Shown piece by piece: positions 6,969 to 13,865 of a DNA stretch of 24,672 nt. Numbering within the stretch: the first letter of the stretch is position 1; each line of letters starts with the position of its first letter. Position numbers and translations under genes: made by a program. This DNA is from a virus, in IMG/VR virus record IMGVR_UViG_3300028854_000049, positions 1 to 24,672 of that record. One strand, written 5' to 3'. Under the pieces are notes generated by a model that had not been told where the DNA came from, searched no databases, and worked only from the letters and a program-made list of their open reading frames with translations.

Positions 6969-7760
6969 ATGAAAAATCTAGCAGAAGAACGTATCGCTAT
7001 ATTGAAGTCAGAACTAGACGCGCTCAAGCAGCAGCGCAAGGCAGACGCTCTAGCGATCAAGAAGTCGAAGCAGTGGGTAAAAGTAAAGAACACTCTTCCT
7101 GACGCGAACACAAAACGCGCAATTGTGTGGTCGAATAGGAAGATGTATCCATGTTGGTTCTCAGATGGCAAGTGGTACGCCTTCAATGGAACGTGGATGC
7201 TGACTAAGGATGACGTTATGGATGTTGTCAGCCATTGGATGCCTACCGACTGGATGAACGCTCTTTATTGGCCTCAGTGCGGACCAGGAATCGTTAACCG
7301 TTTGCGTTATCTGTGGCAGAGGGTGACGGATAAGGCGTCGGACATGACGGTTGACCTACGACCGAAGAGACGGGGAAATGCTCAACTGGGTAGGAAACCA
7401 GTGTTTTACACTAACAGTTTAGGTGAAATCACGTCTGGAATGCCAGAGAATGTCCCTGTTCCGCGAGGATATGAGAAGGTGGTTTGCAATAGTGTCCAAG
7501 AGGCAGAGCATTGGAGTGAGCGTCAGAGGCAGTGGGAGAGGGTGAAGCACGGTAAGATTCAAGAAGACAGGCAGAGGATTGAAGAGCCAATTCATCAAGA
7601 AATTAGAAGTGAAATGCACAATAGGATGAGTAATGCTAGGAATAGCGTAAATAGGGAATTCATGCGACGGGCGATTGAAACTAGCGATGCAAAGCATAGT
7701 CCGTGGAAGTACGATAGGGAATCGTATCTACATAGTGAGGCGTTTGAAGATAAGCGTTAA
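6969..7760 (+). CDS. DUF551-like domain protein with unknown C-terminal domain
   Basis: A short coiled-coil-like helix (residues 1-33, AEERIAILKSELDALKQQ) leads into a domain at about 36-97, WVKVKNTLPD... DGKWYAF... VSHWMP. This fits DUF551, a small Trp-rich domain of unknown function common in phages. Residues 130-263 form a second region (PVFYTNSLGEITSGMP... NREFMRRAIE... SPWKYDRESYLHSE). From memory it resembles stand-alone proteins of soil phages, so this gene looks like a fusion. The ribosome site is CTGGAG, about 8 bases upstream. Role unknown. Confidence 0.6.
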   Translation: MKNLAEERIAILKSELDALKQQRKADALAIKKSKQWVKVKNTLPDANTKRAIVWSNRKMYPCWFSDGKWYAFNGTWMLTKDDVMDVVSHWMPTDWMNALYWPQCGPGIVNRLRYLWQRVTDKASDMTVDLRPKRRGNAQLGRKPVFYTNSLGEITSGMPENVPVPRGYEKVVCNSVQEAEHWSERQRQWERVKHGKIQEDRQRIEEPIHQEIRSEMHNRMSNARNSVNREFMRRAIETSDAKHSPWKYDRESYLHSEAFEDKR

Positions 7761-7771
7761 GGAGGAAAGCG

Positions 7772-8428
7772 ATGAGCGACAAGAAGTACGTAGTACCAGA
7801 TGGGATGTTTAAGTCGGCAACGGATTCATGGGGTTTGGAATCTGATGCTATGCGGAAATGTACGAAGATAATCCTCGAAGCGGCTCTTCGCTGGCAGTCA
7901 GAGAACCCGATTGTGCCGACAGATCGACAATGGTATGAATGCGTCAATGAATCTCAAAAATTAGGGTATCCATCCAATGAACTGTATGCTCATGCGGCAG
8001 CAGAGTGGCAGCGCCGGATGTATCTTGCTCCTGAACCGGAAGTACCAACCTACGAGGAACTTATTTCCAAGTGGGAGGAGGAAAATAGAAGTGGCGTACC
8101 TAATCGCGTGGTGATGAAAGAATCGCAGGAGGCATCGTTTGATCCTCCATTGGAGAGAGCGAAGAAGACAGAAGCAAATCGTTCGTGTTCAGCTTGCGAA
8201 CAAGGACAAAGTTCCGAACGGGGAGAAGGGACGCATCTAGAGGGAACGGTTCAGCATCCGGTTGATCCTAAAGTACCAGAGAAAATCAAGGACTTGCTCT
8301 CAAAGTTTGATGCTGGCGGAAAATATGACCGGCGTGGAATTGTTACAGAGCTTGAGGAAATCAGAGACGAACACAATGCTGATATTCTCGAAGCCTACCG
8401 GCGCGGCAAGAAGGATGGGAAAAAATGA
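7772..8428 (+). CDS. VPDGM-family phage protein, copy 3, extended (218 aa)
   Basis: The longest member of the paralogous family. Residues 1-95 carry MSDKKYVVPDGMFKSA, ILEAALRWQSENPIVPT and EWQRRMYLAPEPEVP. Residues 100-218 are charged and less ordered, with a CSAC pair near residue 140 and a C-terminal helix EIRDEHNADILEAYRRGKKDGKK. The last part (AYRRGKK) echoes the FRRGQKS end of copy 1, so copy 1 may be an internally shortened relative. AAGGAGG lies 6 bases upstream. The stop overlaps the next ATG (ATGA), indicating coupled translation. Function unknown. Confidence 0.7.
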   Translation: MSDKKYVVPDGMFKSATDSWGLESDAMRKCTKIILEAALRWQSENPIVPTDRQWYECVNESQKLGYPSNELYAHAAAEWQRRMYLAPEPEVPTYEELISKWEEENRSGVPNRVVMKESQEASFDPPLERAKKTEANRSCSACEQGQSSERGEGTHLEGTVQHPVDPKVPEKIKDLLSKFDAGGKYDRRGIVTELEEIRDEHNADILEAYRRGKKDGKK

Positions 8429-9003
8429 CAAACTTTAAGGTGAATTTAGCGACTCCAGAGCAGCGTGAAGCAATTAAACGCATGGAAGACAATATGCCTC
8501 CAAAGTGGATATTCGAAAAAGTAGCAAAGGAAATACCTCAACAGGTTCCTGATGGAACGGACAAAACCGGATGGAAGTTTGGATCGGCAAGGGTAATTGG
8601 TAGAATAGGTGGATTTTCTCCAGATGAGTTTGAGCAAGGTCATAATTTCGATTATGTAAACGATAAACGTCCATCTCTATCGGATGCTGATTTGTCCGAT
8701 ATTAAATACTGTGCGTTCTGGAGGCAATCTGCGCATACTAAAAGATATGATGAATACAAGAAGGATTGTGATCGTAATATAGAACAGGTAGAATTATCAC
8801 AACCTTCTGAATGGACGGAATATCCTGTAGCGTTCGCTGCTACTATTCCGCTAGGATTCTGTGGAAAAGTAACTCCCGGTCAGGACGTAAATATAGAAAG
8901 ATGGATACCCATTGGGACTAGCAATGAAGAGATTGAACGAATGGCAAGAGAATCAATTGTTCGTTTGCAGGAAGTAGTTAAGGAATACTGGGAGTCGAAA
9001 TGA
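8425..9003 (+). CDS. Hypothetical phage protein (192 aa)
   Basis: A 192-residue soluble protein whose ATG overlaps the stop of the preceding VPDGM gene and whose stop overlaps the next ATG. I see no membrane segment or known motif. The C-terminal part (NIERWIPIGTSNEEIERMARESIVRL, about residues 154-179) looks like a beta strand followed by a helix. Base composition is AT-richer than in the structural genes. Family not recognised. Confidence 0.6.
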   Translation: MTNFKVNLATPEQREAIKRMEDNMPPKWIFEKVAKEIPQQVPDGTDKTGWKFGSARVIGRIGGFSPDEFEQGHNFDYVNDKRPSLSDADLSDIKYCAFWRQSAHTKRYDEYKKDCDRNIEQVELSQPSEWTEYPVAFAATIPLGFCGKVTPGQDVNIERWIPIGTSNEEIERMARESIVRLQEVVKEYWESK

Positions 9004-9278
9004 GAACAAAATTCAGATTTAAGGTAGGCGATAAGGTATGGGTGAGGGACCACGTACATCCATCAAAGAATAAAGGGTTGGCAAGGAGTATGGGTGGATT
9101 CTCTATCGTACAGGCTACGGTCCGTGAACGTCACCAGCATATTGATAGACACCCATTCTATCCCAATGGAGAAGGGTACGCTCTAGATGGTGAATTGTGG
9201 TGGGACTGCTATCCCGGATGCCGAGTGTTCGCAACGAGGGAAGATGCTGTAGCGGCGAGAATGGGTGCCATTCGATGA
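9000..9278 (+). CDS. Hypothetical small protein (92 aa)
   Basis: A 92-residue protein with an SH3-like beta-barrel flavour at the start (FRFKVGDKVWVRDHV) and a Trp/Tyr-rich middle (ALDGELWWDCYPGC). The start overlaps the previous stop (ATGA) and its stop overlaps the ATG of the truncated gene at 9275, so the three genes form a coupled string. The family is not recognised and any binding role is speculative. Confidence 0.6.
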   Translation: MRTKFRFKVGDKVWVRDHVHPSKNKGLARSMGGFSIVQATVRERHQHIDRHPFYPNGEGYALDGELWWDCYPGCRVFATREDAVAARMGAIR

Positions 9279-9373
9279 GCAATGCTATTCCACCTCGTCT
9301 TTGTGAGCGCGTTTGCGATGCGGGCAGGACGGAAATGGAAGCAGAGGATATTCTTAACGAAAAAGCTCCGTAA
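9275..9373 (+). pseudogene. 5' remnant of a gene split by the tnpB element
   Basis: A 32-codon ORF (MSNAIPPRLCERVCDAG...) starts on an ATGA overlap with the preceding gene, like its upstream neighbours, but reads into the left end of the IS and stops at 9373. If bases 9358-10656 are removed, the frame joins without a stop to the zinc-ribbon ORF downstream (ending 10837), giving 87 residues. One join in three would do this by chance, so the split-gene reading is plausible but not proven. Confidence 0.4.
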
Positions 9374-9398
9374 ATCCCCTATCTTTAGATATGGGGAT
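9374..9398 (+). repeat. IS left-end hairpin
   Basis: ATCCCC-TATC (9374-9383) pairs with GATA-T-GGGGAT (9388-9398) around a TTTA loop (9384-9387), with a bulged T at 9392. The shape is the same as the right-end hairpin. In this family such structures are recognised by TnpA on single-stranded DNA. Confidence 0.65.
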
Positions 9399-9417
9399 AT
9401 AAGGCGTTCCTTTGCGC

Positions 9418-9446
9418 TTGACTTTTACACTGTGTGGTGTTAAGAT
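9418..9446 (+). promoter_or_regulatory. tnpB promoter TTGACT-N17-TAAGAT
   Basis: TTGACT (9418-9423) and TAAGAT (9441-9446) each match 5 of 6 consensus bases, with the ideal 17-base spacer. Transcription would start near the tnpB ATG at 9453, and no ribosome site precedes that ATG. A leaderless tnpB mRNA is therefore predicted. Confidence 0.6.
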
Positions 9447-9452
9447 TAAACC

Positions 9453-10640
9453 ATGTTGAATGCGACCAAAGTCCGTCTCTATCCTACGCCTGAGCAAGAA
9501 CACTTTCTTGCATGTCAGTTTGGATGTGCGCGGTGGGCGTGGAATTGGGCTTTGGAAAACACACAAAATACGTACAGGGAAACCGGAAAAGGTCTGACAT
9601 TTTTTCAAATGATTCCTCTTTTGCCACCGCTAAAAAAAGAACACGAATGGCTTCATGACGCTTATTCTCAAGTTCTCCAAGCATCATTACGCAATCTTGC
9701 GGCATCGTTTCAAAACTTCTTTGAGAAGCGGGCGCGGTATCCAAGGTTTAAGTCAAAGCACGGCAAGCAGTCGATTCAGTATCCGCAGAATGTGAAAATT
9801 GTAGGAAGTAAGATACATTTTCCCAAGGTAGGAGATGTTGAGGCCGTGATTCACCGTGAGATTGTTGGACAAATCAAGACGGTTACGGTGAGCAAGAACC
9901 CCTGCGGTCACTACTACGCTTCAATCCTAACTGATGACGATATTCCTATGCCTCCGATTTCAACGAATGGAAAGGCTATCGGAATTGATGTAGGGTTGAC
10001 ACATTTAGCCATTACTAGCGACGGATCGAAGTTTAACAATCCTCGTTTCATTGCCAAGTCAGAAAAGAATCTCAAGCGTAAACAGCAGTCTTTAAGTCGT
10101 AAGAAGAAAGGTTCCAAGTCGCGTAATAATGCACGTTTGCTAGTTGCGCGAGTCCATGAACGTATCACAAATCAGCGTCGTGATTATCTTCACAAAGTCT
10201 CTCGTAGGATCGTAGACGAGAACCAAGTCATTGTTACGGAAGACTTAAACGTGAAGGGAATGACGGCCAACCATAACTTAGCAAAAGCAGTATCAGATAT
10301 AGGTTGGGGAACACTAACAGCATTTATCAAGTACAAAGCAGAGCGCGACGGAAAGGCATTCATCAAGGTAAGTCGATGGTTCCCGTCAAGCAAAGTATGT
10401 TCAGAGTGCGGCTACCAAATAGGCGAGATGCCATTGGATGTACGCTCTTGGACCTGCCCATTATGCAATACACATCATGACCGCGATATAAACGCGGCAA
10501 GGAATATCCGGGACGAAGGTCTACGGATTTTGGCGTCAGGGATTGGCGCTACTGCCGGTGGAGGCAACATAAGACGAAAGTTGGGACGCAAGTCTTCAAC
10601 TAACGAAGATGCCGTTGAATCCGGAAGCCCCCGTCTTTAG
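9453..10640 (+). CDS. tnpB: TnpB, RNA-guided RuvC endonuclease
   Basis: TnpB is the RNA-guided nuclease of IS200/IS605 elements and the ancestor of Cas12. The 395-residue protein has the usual N-terminal region (MLNATKVRLYPTPEQEHFL), an OrfB core and all RuvC residues: D179 in AIGIDVGLTH, E263 in VTEDLNVKGM and D345 in HHDRDINAARNI. It also has the four-Cys zinc ribbon C316-C319/C335-C338. The frame is intact, so activity is plausible. The C-terminus (ESGSPRL) and stop lie within the right-end hairpin, as is typical because the guide RNA overlaps the gene's end. Start ATG 9453 lies just after its promoter and lacks a ribosome site. Confidence 0.92.
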   Translation: MLNATKVRLYPTPEQEHFLACQFGCARWAWNWALENTQNTYRETGKGLTFFQMIPLLPPLKKEHEWLHDAYSQVLQASLRNLAASFQNFFEKRARYPRFKSKHGKQSIQYPQNVKIVGSKIHFPKVGDVEAVIHREIVGQIKTVTVSKNPCGHYYASILTDDDIPMPPISTNGKAIGIDVGLTHLAITSDGSKFNNPRFIAKSEKNLKRKQQSLSRKKKGSKSRNNARLLVARVHERITNQRRDYLHKVSRRIVDENQVIVTEDLNVKGMTANHNLAKAVSDIGWGTLTAFIKYKAERDGKAFIKVSRWFPSSKVCSECGYQIGEMPLDVRSWTCPLCNTHHDRDINAARNIRDEGLRILASGIGATAGGGNIRRKLGRKSSTNEDAVESGSPRL

Positions 10641-10672
10641 ACGTGGGGTAATTCACATATACGGCAGACTTG
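10520..10672 (+). ncRNA. Predicted TnpB guide RNA (omega RNA/reRNA), extent approximate
   Basis: In this family the guide RNA scaffold comes from the 3' end of tnpB and the right end, and the guide is the flanking sequence just beyond. The right-end hairpin at 10628-10648 and TTCAC at 10652-10656 fit this, which makes the guide start near 10657 (ATATACGGCAGACTTG). The limits given are inference from family architecture; the 5' end is not determined by the sequence. Confidence 0.4.
10628..10648 (+). repeat. IS right-end hairpin
   Basis: CCCC-CGTC (10628-10635) pairs with GACG-T-GGGG (10640-10648) around a TTTA loop, with T10644 bulged. The tnpB stop codon TAG (10638-10640) is inside it. It matches the left-end hairpin in topology and loop sequence. 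Confidence 0.65.
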
Positions 10673-10696
10673 GCAAATCAGTACGGAGAATCGTTC

Positions 10697-10837
10697 ATGC
10701 TATCTCACCCGTATACGCCTGGATGTGGAACACGTTTTCAGTGGTATTGGGGGATGAATGTTCTCTGCCCGAATTGTGGACGCTTATATGAATCTAAATT
10801 TGAATACCTAAAATCTGGAAAGTACGATCCTAAGTAA
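10697..10837 (+). CDS. Small zinc-ribbon ORF, possibly the 3' part of the split gene
   Basis: From ATG 10697 the frame encodes 46 residues containing CGTRF and VLCPNCGRLYESKF. Cys residues at 10, 24 and 27 suggest a small zinc ribbon. GGAGAA lies 7 bases before the ATG, so it could be expressed alone. The frame stays open upstream to the IS right end (10657), and may continue the gene starting at 9275. A shadow ORF in another frame (10609-10791) lacks this motif. Confidence 0.45.
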   Translation: MLSHPYTPGCGTRFQWYWGMNVLCPNCGRLYESKFEYLKSGKYDPK

Positions 10838-10843
10838 ATTTTT

Positions 10844-10862
10844 TTGTAGACGCGCAGGAAAA
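10844..10862 (+). promoter_or_regulatory. Promoter-like box shared with the 745 promoter
   Basis: TTGTAG (10844-10849) is followed, at the same 8-base offset from TTG as in the promoter at 745, by GCGCAGGAAAA (10852-10862), an identical 11-mer. A good -10 is lacking; TATGTT at 10864-10869 is the nearest, at a short spacing. It lies about 50 bases upstream of the portal ORF and may be a degenerate or activator-dependent late promoter. Confidence 0.35.
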
Positions 10863-10908
10863 TATGTTGTAGGCTGTTCTGAGGGATGAATATAGAACTA
10901 AACGCCAG

Positions 10909-13047
10909 TTGGGAGGCTGGTGTACCGAGAAGAACGGAAGTTTCGTGGGGTATATCGACATAAGTTCAGGAAATGGAACTTCTCGCGTAGAGAGCGACAC
11001 GGTACGCTGGCAGTGCCCTCCTTTTGAGAGACCTCCCTCTGAGCGCGTCGGGTGGGTTGAGGAAATGATTGCCGAGGGTGAGGGTTTTCTTTCCGCCCAA
11101 AAATGCTATCAGGAACTAGGAAAAAACCTTCGCGTCTTTGATGCGGCGTTTAGGGACAAGTCCCGTAGCTCACTGATAACGAACGAATTAAAGTACGATA
11201 TACGAAAGTTTTGCGAGACCCTTTCTGAAGTAAGAGAGATTGCTGGTTACGCTTCTGATTCCCCCGCATACAAAAAAATAGCTGAGATGCTTACGAAGGT
11301 CTCAAAGTGCGTTTATTTCGAGTCTGATTTTCCTTTCCAAATCCTAAAAGTTCTGCAATACGCAGCGGTCATGGGTATCGGATACCTGTGGCCTAAAGTC
11401 AGTGCGGATGAATATGGATACGGAGAGAGGAAGATGCGCTTCGAGGCTTTGGGACTTTTGGATGTAGTACCAGTCCAGATTCCGAAGTCGAACGACGTGC
11501 AGGATGCTTATGCGGTCACGATCTACGATTATATGCCTATCGCGGAAGCGTTTGGTAGATTTCCTCTATTCCAAACCAAACTACAAACGGTAGGGCGCAG
11601 GAACTACGCAAACCAAGTTCAGGCAAGGCGTCAGGACTTTGCAGAGCATTATCGTTATGGTGACAATGGCAGGAGTTTTGGTGACCTGTATACGGAAATA
11701 CGTTATACATTCATTCGAGATTTGAGGATCAATAATACAGGTTTTGAGCTTCCTATGGGGGACATAGGAACATCATGGTTTTACAAGGTTCCTACGGTAG
11801 GACAACAGATATTGGGTGGAGTAGAAAACGGTAAACCAGCAAAGCGCACAGCGATACCCGAAGATTGTAGAGTGTATCCTAACCTTCGCCTAATCATTAC
11901 ATCTAGCGGATTAGACGAACCGATGTATGACGGTCCTGCGTTCGATTGGGACAGCAAAATGCCAATTATTCAATATACGGTTGATGATTGGGCGTGGGAG
12001 CCGATGGGACGTTCCTTGGTAGGGGACGTGGCAACAATTGAGACCACGGTTCGTAAGCACGAAAGGAAAATGGATGCCGTCATTACCGTCAGATTGAACC
12101 CCCCTATGGGCTACAACGCCGACGAAAACGGTGGACAAAAGATTGAGCACATGGATTTGTTTGAGGAAGACGTAAGGATGGGACTGTTTGGTGGTAAGCC
12201 AAAGGAAACATTCCAATCCGTTCTTCCAGATGAGGTAAATGTAACGGAAACGAATTTCAAGTTCTTAGAATATCTCGGCAAGAAGAGAGAGAAGCAATTA
12301 GGTCTGCAAGACCTTGGCAACATGGCAAACTTGAAGTTGAATGTTGCCAGCGCAGATGCAATGGATAAAGCAATTGAGTCTATTGGTCCTATCGCCAAAG
12401 GGATCGCGGCACGAGTAGAGAAGGCCAATAAGGCAGTAGGAAATAGAGTTAAATTCCTGATTCTACAATGGTTTGACACTAACAGGATTATGTCCTACGT
12501 TGGTCCCGACAATGTTGCGCCAGAGGTATTTGACTACAATCCAAACGATCTCGTTCCTAGCCACATGCCAGATGAAATGATAAACGGGAATTTCCCTAAT
12601 TCGTCATCGGTGTATGACAAGTTGACTAGGGCACGGTGGTTTGCGAAACAGATTAGGCTTCTTCCTGTGGCTGGGACGTTGCTGAAGTTGACGCAGCAAG
12701 CCGAACAATTGAAATTCTTGACGCTGAAGAGAACACCAGATTGCCCAGTAAGCTGGGGAACGGTGTTTAAGAAGTTGGACATACCCGATCCTGAAGGAGA
12801 GATGGAGAAGTATTTCAAGGAGCAAGTACAGTTGACGAAGATGAAGATTATCGCGGCAGCACTTGCGCAGGAAGAGATGAAGAAGATGGGGATGCAGCCC
12901 CCAGAAGACGGTAAGGGGCCAGGACAGAAGAGCGGAGCGCATCCTGGAGGTAGGCCGGGGGGCGAAGGAAAAAATCCAAAATCTCCACGGTTGGCACAAA
13001 AGGGTGGAGCGGGTGGAGAACCAAGGCCGGTAATCAAACAGTCGTAG
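10909..13047 (+). CDS. Portal protein
   Basis: The portal forms the ring at one capsid vertex through which DNA passes and to which terminase and the connector bind. Recognition is from memory of a large portal family in soil phages: the PPFERPPSERVGWVEEMIAEGE opening, KVLQYAAVMGIGYLWPKVS, LLDVVPVQIPKSNDVQDAYAVTIYDY, and a helical C-terminal half. The final 45 residues are Gly/Pro/Lys-rich and probably disordered. Length (712 codons) is nearer P22-like portals than the roughly 400-500 of siphoviruses. The start is uncertain: TTG 10909 is the longest; GTG 10945, preceded by GGAAG, is an alternative. A TAG at 10870 closes the frame upstream. Confidence 0.85.
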   Translation: MGGWCTEKNGSFVGYIDISSGNGTSRVESDTVRWQCPPFERPPSERVGWVEEMIAEGEGFLSAQKCYQELGKNLRVFDAAFRDKSRSSLITNELKYDIRKFCETLSEVREIAGYASDSPAYKKIAEMLTKVSKCVYFESDFPFQILKVLQYAAVMGIGYLWPKVSADEYGYGERKMRFEALGLLDVVPVQIPKSNDVQDAYAVTIYDYMPIAEAFGRFPLFQTKLQTVGRRNYANQVQARRQDFAEHYRYGDNGRSFGDLYTEIRYTFIRDLRINNTGFELPMGDIGTSWFYKVPTVGQQILGGVENGKPAKRTAIPEDCRVYPNLRLIITSSGLDEPMYDGPAFDWDSKMPIIQYTVDDWAWEPMGRSLVGDVATIETTVRKHERKMDAVITVRLNPPMGYNADENGGQKIEHMDLFEEDVRMGLFGGKPKETFQSVLPDEVNVTETNFKFLEYLGKKREKQLGLQDLGNMANLKLNVASADAMDKAIESIGPIAKGIAARVEKANKAVGNRVKFLILQWFDTNRIMSYVGPDNVAPEVFDYNPNDLVPSHMPDEMINGNFPNSSSVYDKLTRARWFAKQIRLLPVAGTLLKLTQQAEQLKFLTLKRTPDCPVSWGTVFKKLDIPDPEGEMEKYFKEQVQLTKMKIIAAALAQEEMKKMGMQPPEDGKGPGQKSGAHPGGRPGGEGKNPKSPRLAQKGGAGGEPRPVIKQS

Positions 13048-13080
13048 GAACAAAAATAATAAACACCATAAGGAGATCGA

Positions 13081-13314
13081 ATGGCGATCAAGATTAAGGC
13101 TCAAAGAGACTACCTTTTAACCGAACTTTCCGTTGAAGGAAGTGTTTCGGAGATAGATGATGTTCTGAAGGCAATCAAGACTAGCGGAAAAACAATTGTG
13201 TTATATAACGATGGACACATTCAAGGAATTAACGTAGAACAAAAGACAAAATTGACAGAGGGACAATCTAACAAAGTACGGGAGTTATTAAACGTAAAAG
13301 ATGTGATTTTGTAG
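13081..13314 (+). CDS. Hypothetical small protein after portal (77 aa)
   Basis: A 77-residue protein with an AAGGAG ribosome site 5 bases before the ATG. It reads as strand-helix-strand-strand (YLLTELSVEG, EIDDVLKAIK, TIVLYNDGHIQGINV) and could be a compact alpha/beta fold. It is the last gene before a promoter and terminator unit. Possible weak terminator hairpin ACTGC (13321-13325)/GCAGT (13333-13337) follows. No family recognised. Confidence 0.6.
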   Translation: MAIKIKAQRDYLLTELSVEGSVSEIDDVLKAIKTSGKTIVLYNDGHIQGINVEQKTKLTEGQSNKVRELLNVKDVIL

Positions 13315-13371
13315 TGTACCACTGCCGTAGGCGCAGTAGTAAATTATTTTCAACTATTTTGAATATTTTGC

Positions 13372-13400
13372 TTGACAAGGGTCTTGATTTGTACTATCTC
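13372..13400 (+). promoter_or_regulatory. Promoter TTGACA-N17-TATCTC with A/T-rich upstream region
   Basis: A perfect -35, TTGACA (13372-13377), is preceded by an A/T-rich UP-like stretch (13340-13370). At 17 bases spacing lies TATCTC (13395-13400), a weak -10; TACTAT at 13392-13397 is an alternative with a short spacer. With the first choice transcription starts near 13407, exactly where the first stem of the following RNA begins. Confidence 0.5.
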
Positions 13401-13406
13401 TTGTAA

Positions 13407-13500
13407 AGACGCAAAAGAATAAGCGGCGTCAAAATATAGTGCGCGGCCCCTTTGGGACAACTGGCGACTAGGCGAATTTGGCCTAGTCGCCATTTTTCGT
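13407..13500 (+). ncRNA. Candidate small RNA or transcription attenuator
   Basis: Between the promoter at 13372 and a strong intrinsic terminator ending at 13497 lie about 90 bases with no credible ORF. The RNA would start with the stem GACGC (13408-13412)/GCGTC (13426-13430), then a short CCC/GGG hairpin, then the terminator. That is the plan of a stand-alone small RNA. Alternatively it is a leader that attenuates the basic-protein genes downstream. Confidence 0.45.
13462..13497 (+). terminator. Strong intrinsic terminator
   Basis: TGGCGACTAGGC (13462-13473) and GCCTAGTCGCCA (13481-13492) form a perfect 12-bp stem with a 7-base loop, followed at once by TTTTT (13493-13497). This is a textbook rho-independent terminator. 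It stands between the promoter at 13372 and the gene at 13536. Confidence 0.85.
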
Positions 13501-13535
13501 TTACTCCAAACGAAGTCAAACCAAAGGAGAACATC

Positions 13536-13658
13536 ATGACAAAGCGTCATTCGAAGAAGGTTGAAGCAGGTCTCGTCAAGAAGGTAGCTGCGAAGAAAGC
13601 TCGCGGCGTTAAGGGTCGCGCAAAGCGCACCGCTCACAAGCTGGCCATCAAGGGCTAA
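13536..13658 (+). CDS. Tiny basic protein A (40 aa)
   Basis: A 40-residue protein, MTKRHSKKVEAG... , with 11 Lys, 4 Arg and 2 His and a single acidic residue. It is Ala/Lys-rich and protamine- or histone-tail-like. AAAGGAG lies about 8 bases upstream of ATG 13536; a longer in-frame start at 13452 would run through the terminator. A twin gene follows at 13692. Nucleic-acid binding or capsid-interior charge neutralisation is inferred from composition only. Confidence 0.6.
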   Translation: MTKRHSKKVEAGLVKKVAAKKARGVKGRAKRTAHKLAIKG

Positions 13659-13691
13659 TCGTTAGCTATCAACCTAAAAAGGAGAAACATC

Positions 13692-13805
13692 ATGGCAAAC
13701 AAGCGTACAAAGAAAATCAGCGCCGTTGGCGTTAAGCACCTTCGGAAGGCTTCCCGCAAGCGTAGCCGCAAGGGTGCATCCAAGAAGACCGTAGTCAAGG
13801 CGTAA
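13692..13805 (+). CDS. Tiny basic protein B (37 aa)
   Basis: A 37-residue protein (MANKRTKKISAVGVKHL...) with 10 Lys, 5 Arg and no acidic residue. Preceded by AAAAAGGAG and a spacer ACATC also found before protein A (GGAGAACATC), so the two genes look like a duplicated pair with the same ribosome site. The end, GASKKTVVKA, recalls the VKK/VKA ends of the basic proteins near 20 kb. It is followed by a hairpin at 13813. Confidence 0.6.
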   Translation: MANKRTKKISAVGVKHLRKASRKRSRKGASKKTVVKA

Positions 13806-13812
13806 TTGAACC

Positions 13813-13849
13813 GTTTCCCCACCAGTGGCTAGACTGCCGGTGGGGAAAC
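13813..13849 (+). terminator. Terminator-like hairpin
   Basis: GTTTCCCCACC (13813-13823) pairs with GGTGGGGAAAC (13839-13849), an 11-bp perfect stem right after the stop of basic protein B. The bases after it (AAATAATGG) contain no U-run, so it may stabilise mRNA or weakly terminate rather than act as a full terminator. Confidence 0.5.
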
Positions 13850-13865
13850 AAATAATGGAGACGCA

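Larger units (their letters stand above)
9358..10656 (+). mobile_element. IS200/IS605-type element carrying only tnpB (boundaries approximate)
   Basis: The element contains tnpB bounded by two matching end hairpins (9374-9398 and 10628-10648). Both have a CCCC/GGGG outer stem, a TTTA loop and a single bulged T, as in IS200/IS605 ends. No Y1 transposase (tnpA) is present, so it depends on a TnpA in trans or is stranded. TTAAC (9354-9358) at the left and TTCAC (10652-10656) at the right are candidate cleavage sites. The outer limits are inferred and may be off by several bases. Confidence 0.65.

Noticed and set aside
10609-10791. 60-codon ORF overlapping the tnpB end
   Set aside because: It starts within tnpB in another frame and lacks the zinc-ribbon residues that the neighbouring frame encodes.
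10886-10963. Mini-ORF MNIELNASWEAG before portal
   Set aside because: 25 codons in another frame with the ribosome site touching the ATG. It could be a coupling peptide but nothing else supports it.
12534-13091. 185-codon ORF on the minus strand within portal
   Set aside because: Antisense shadow: Cys/Ser/Pro-rich, no ribosome site, fully covered by the portal frame.
13452-13535. Longer start for basic protein A
   Set aside because: It would be translated across a perfect intrinsic terminator; ATG 13536 has its own AAAGGAG.
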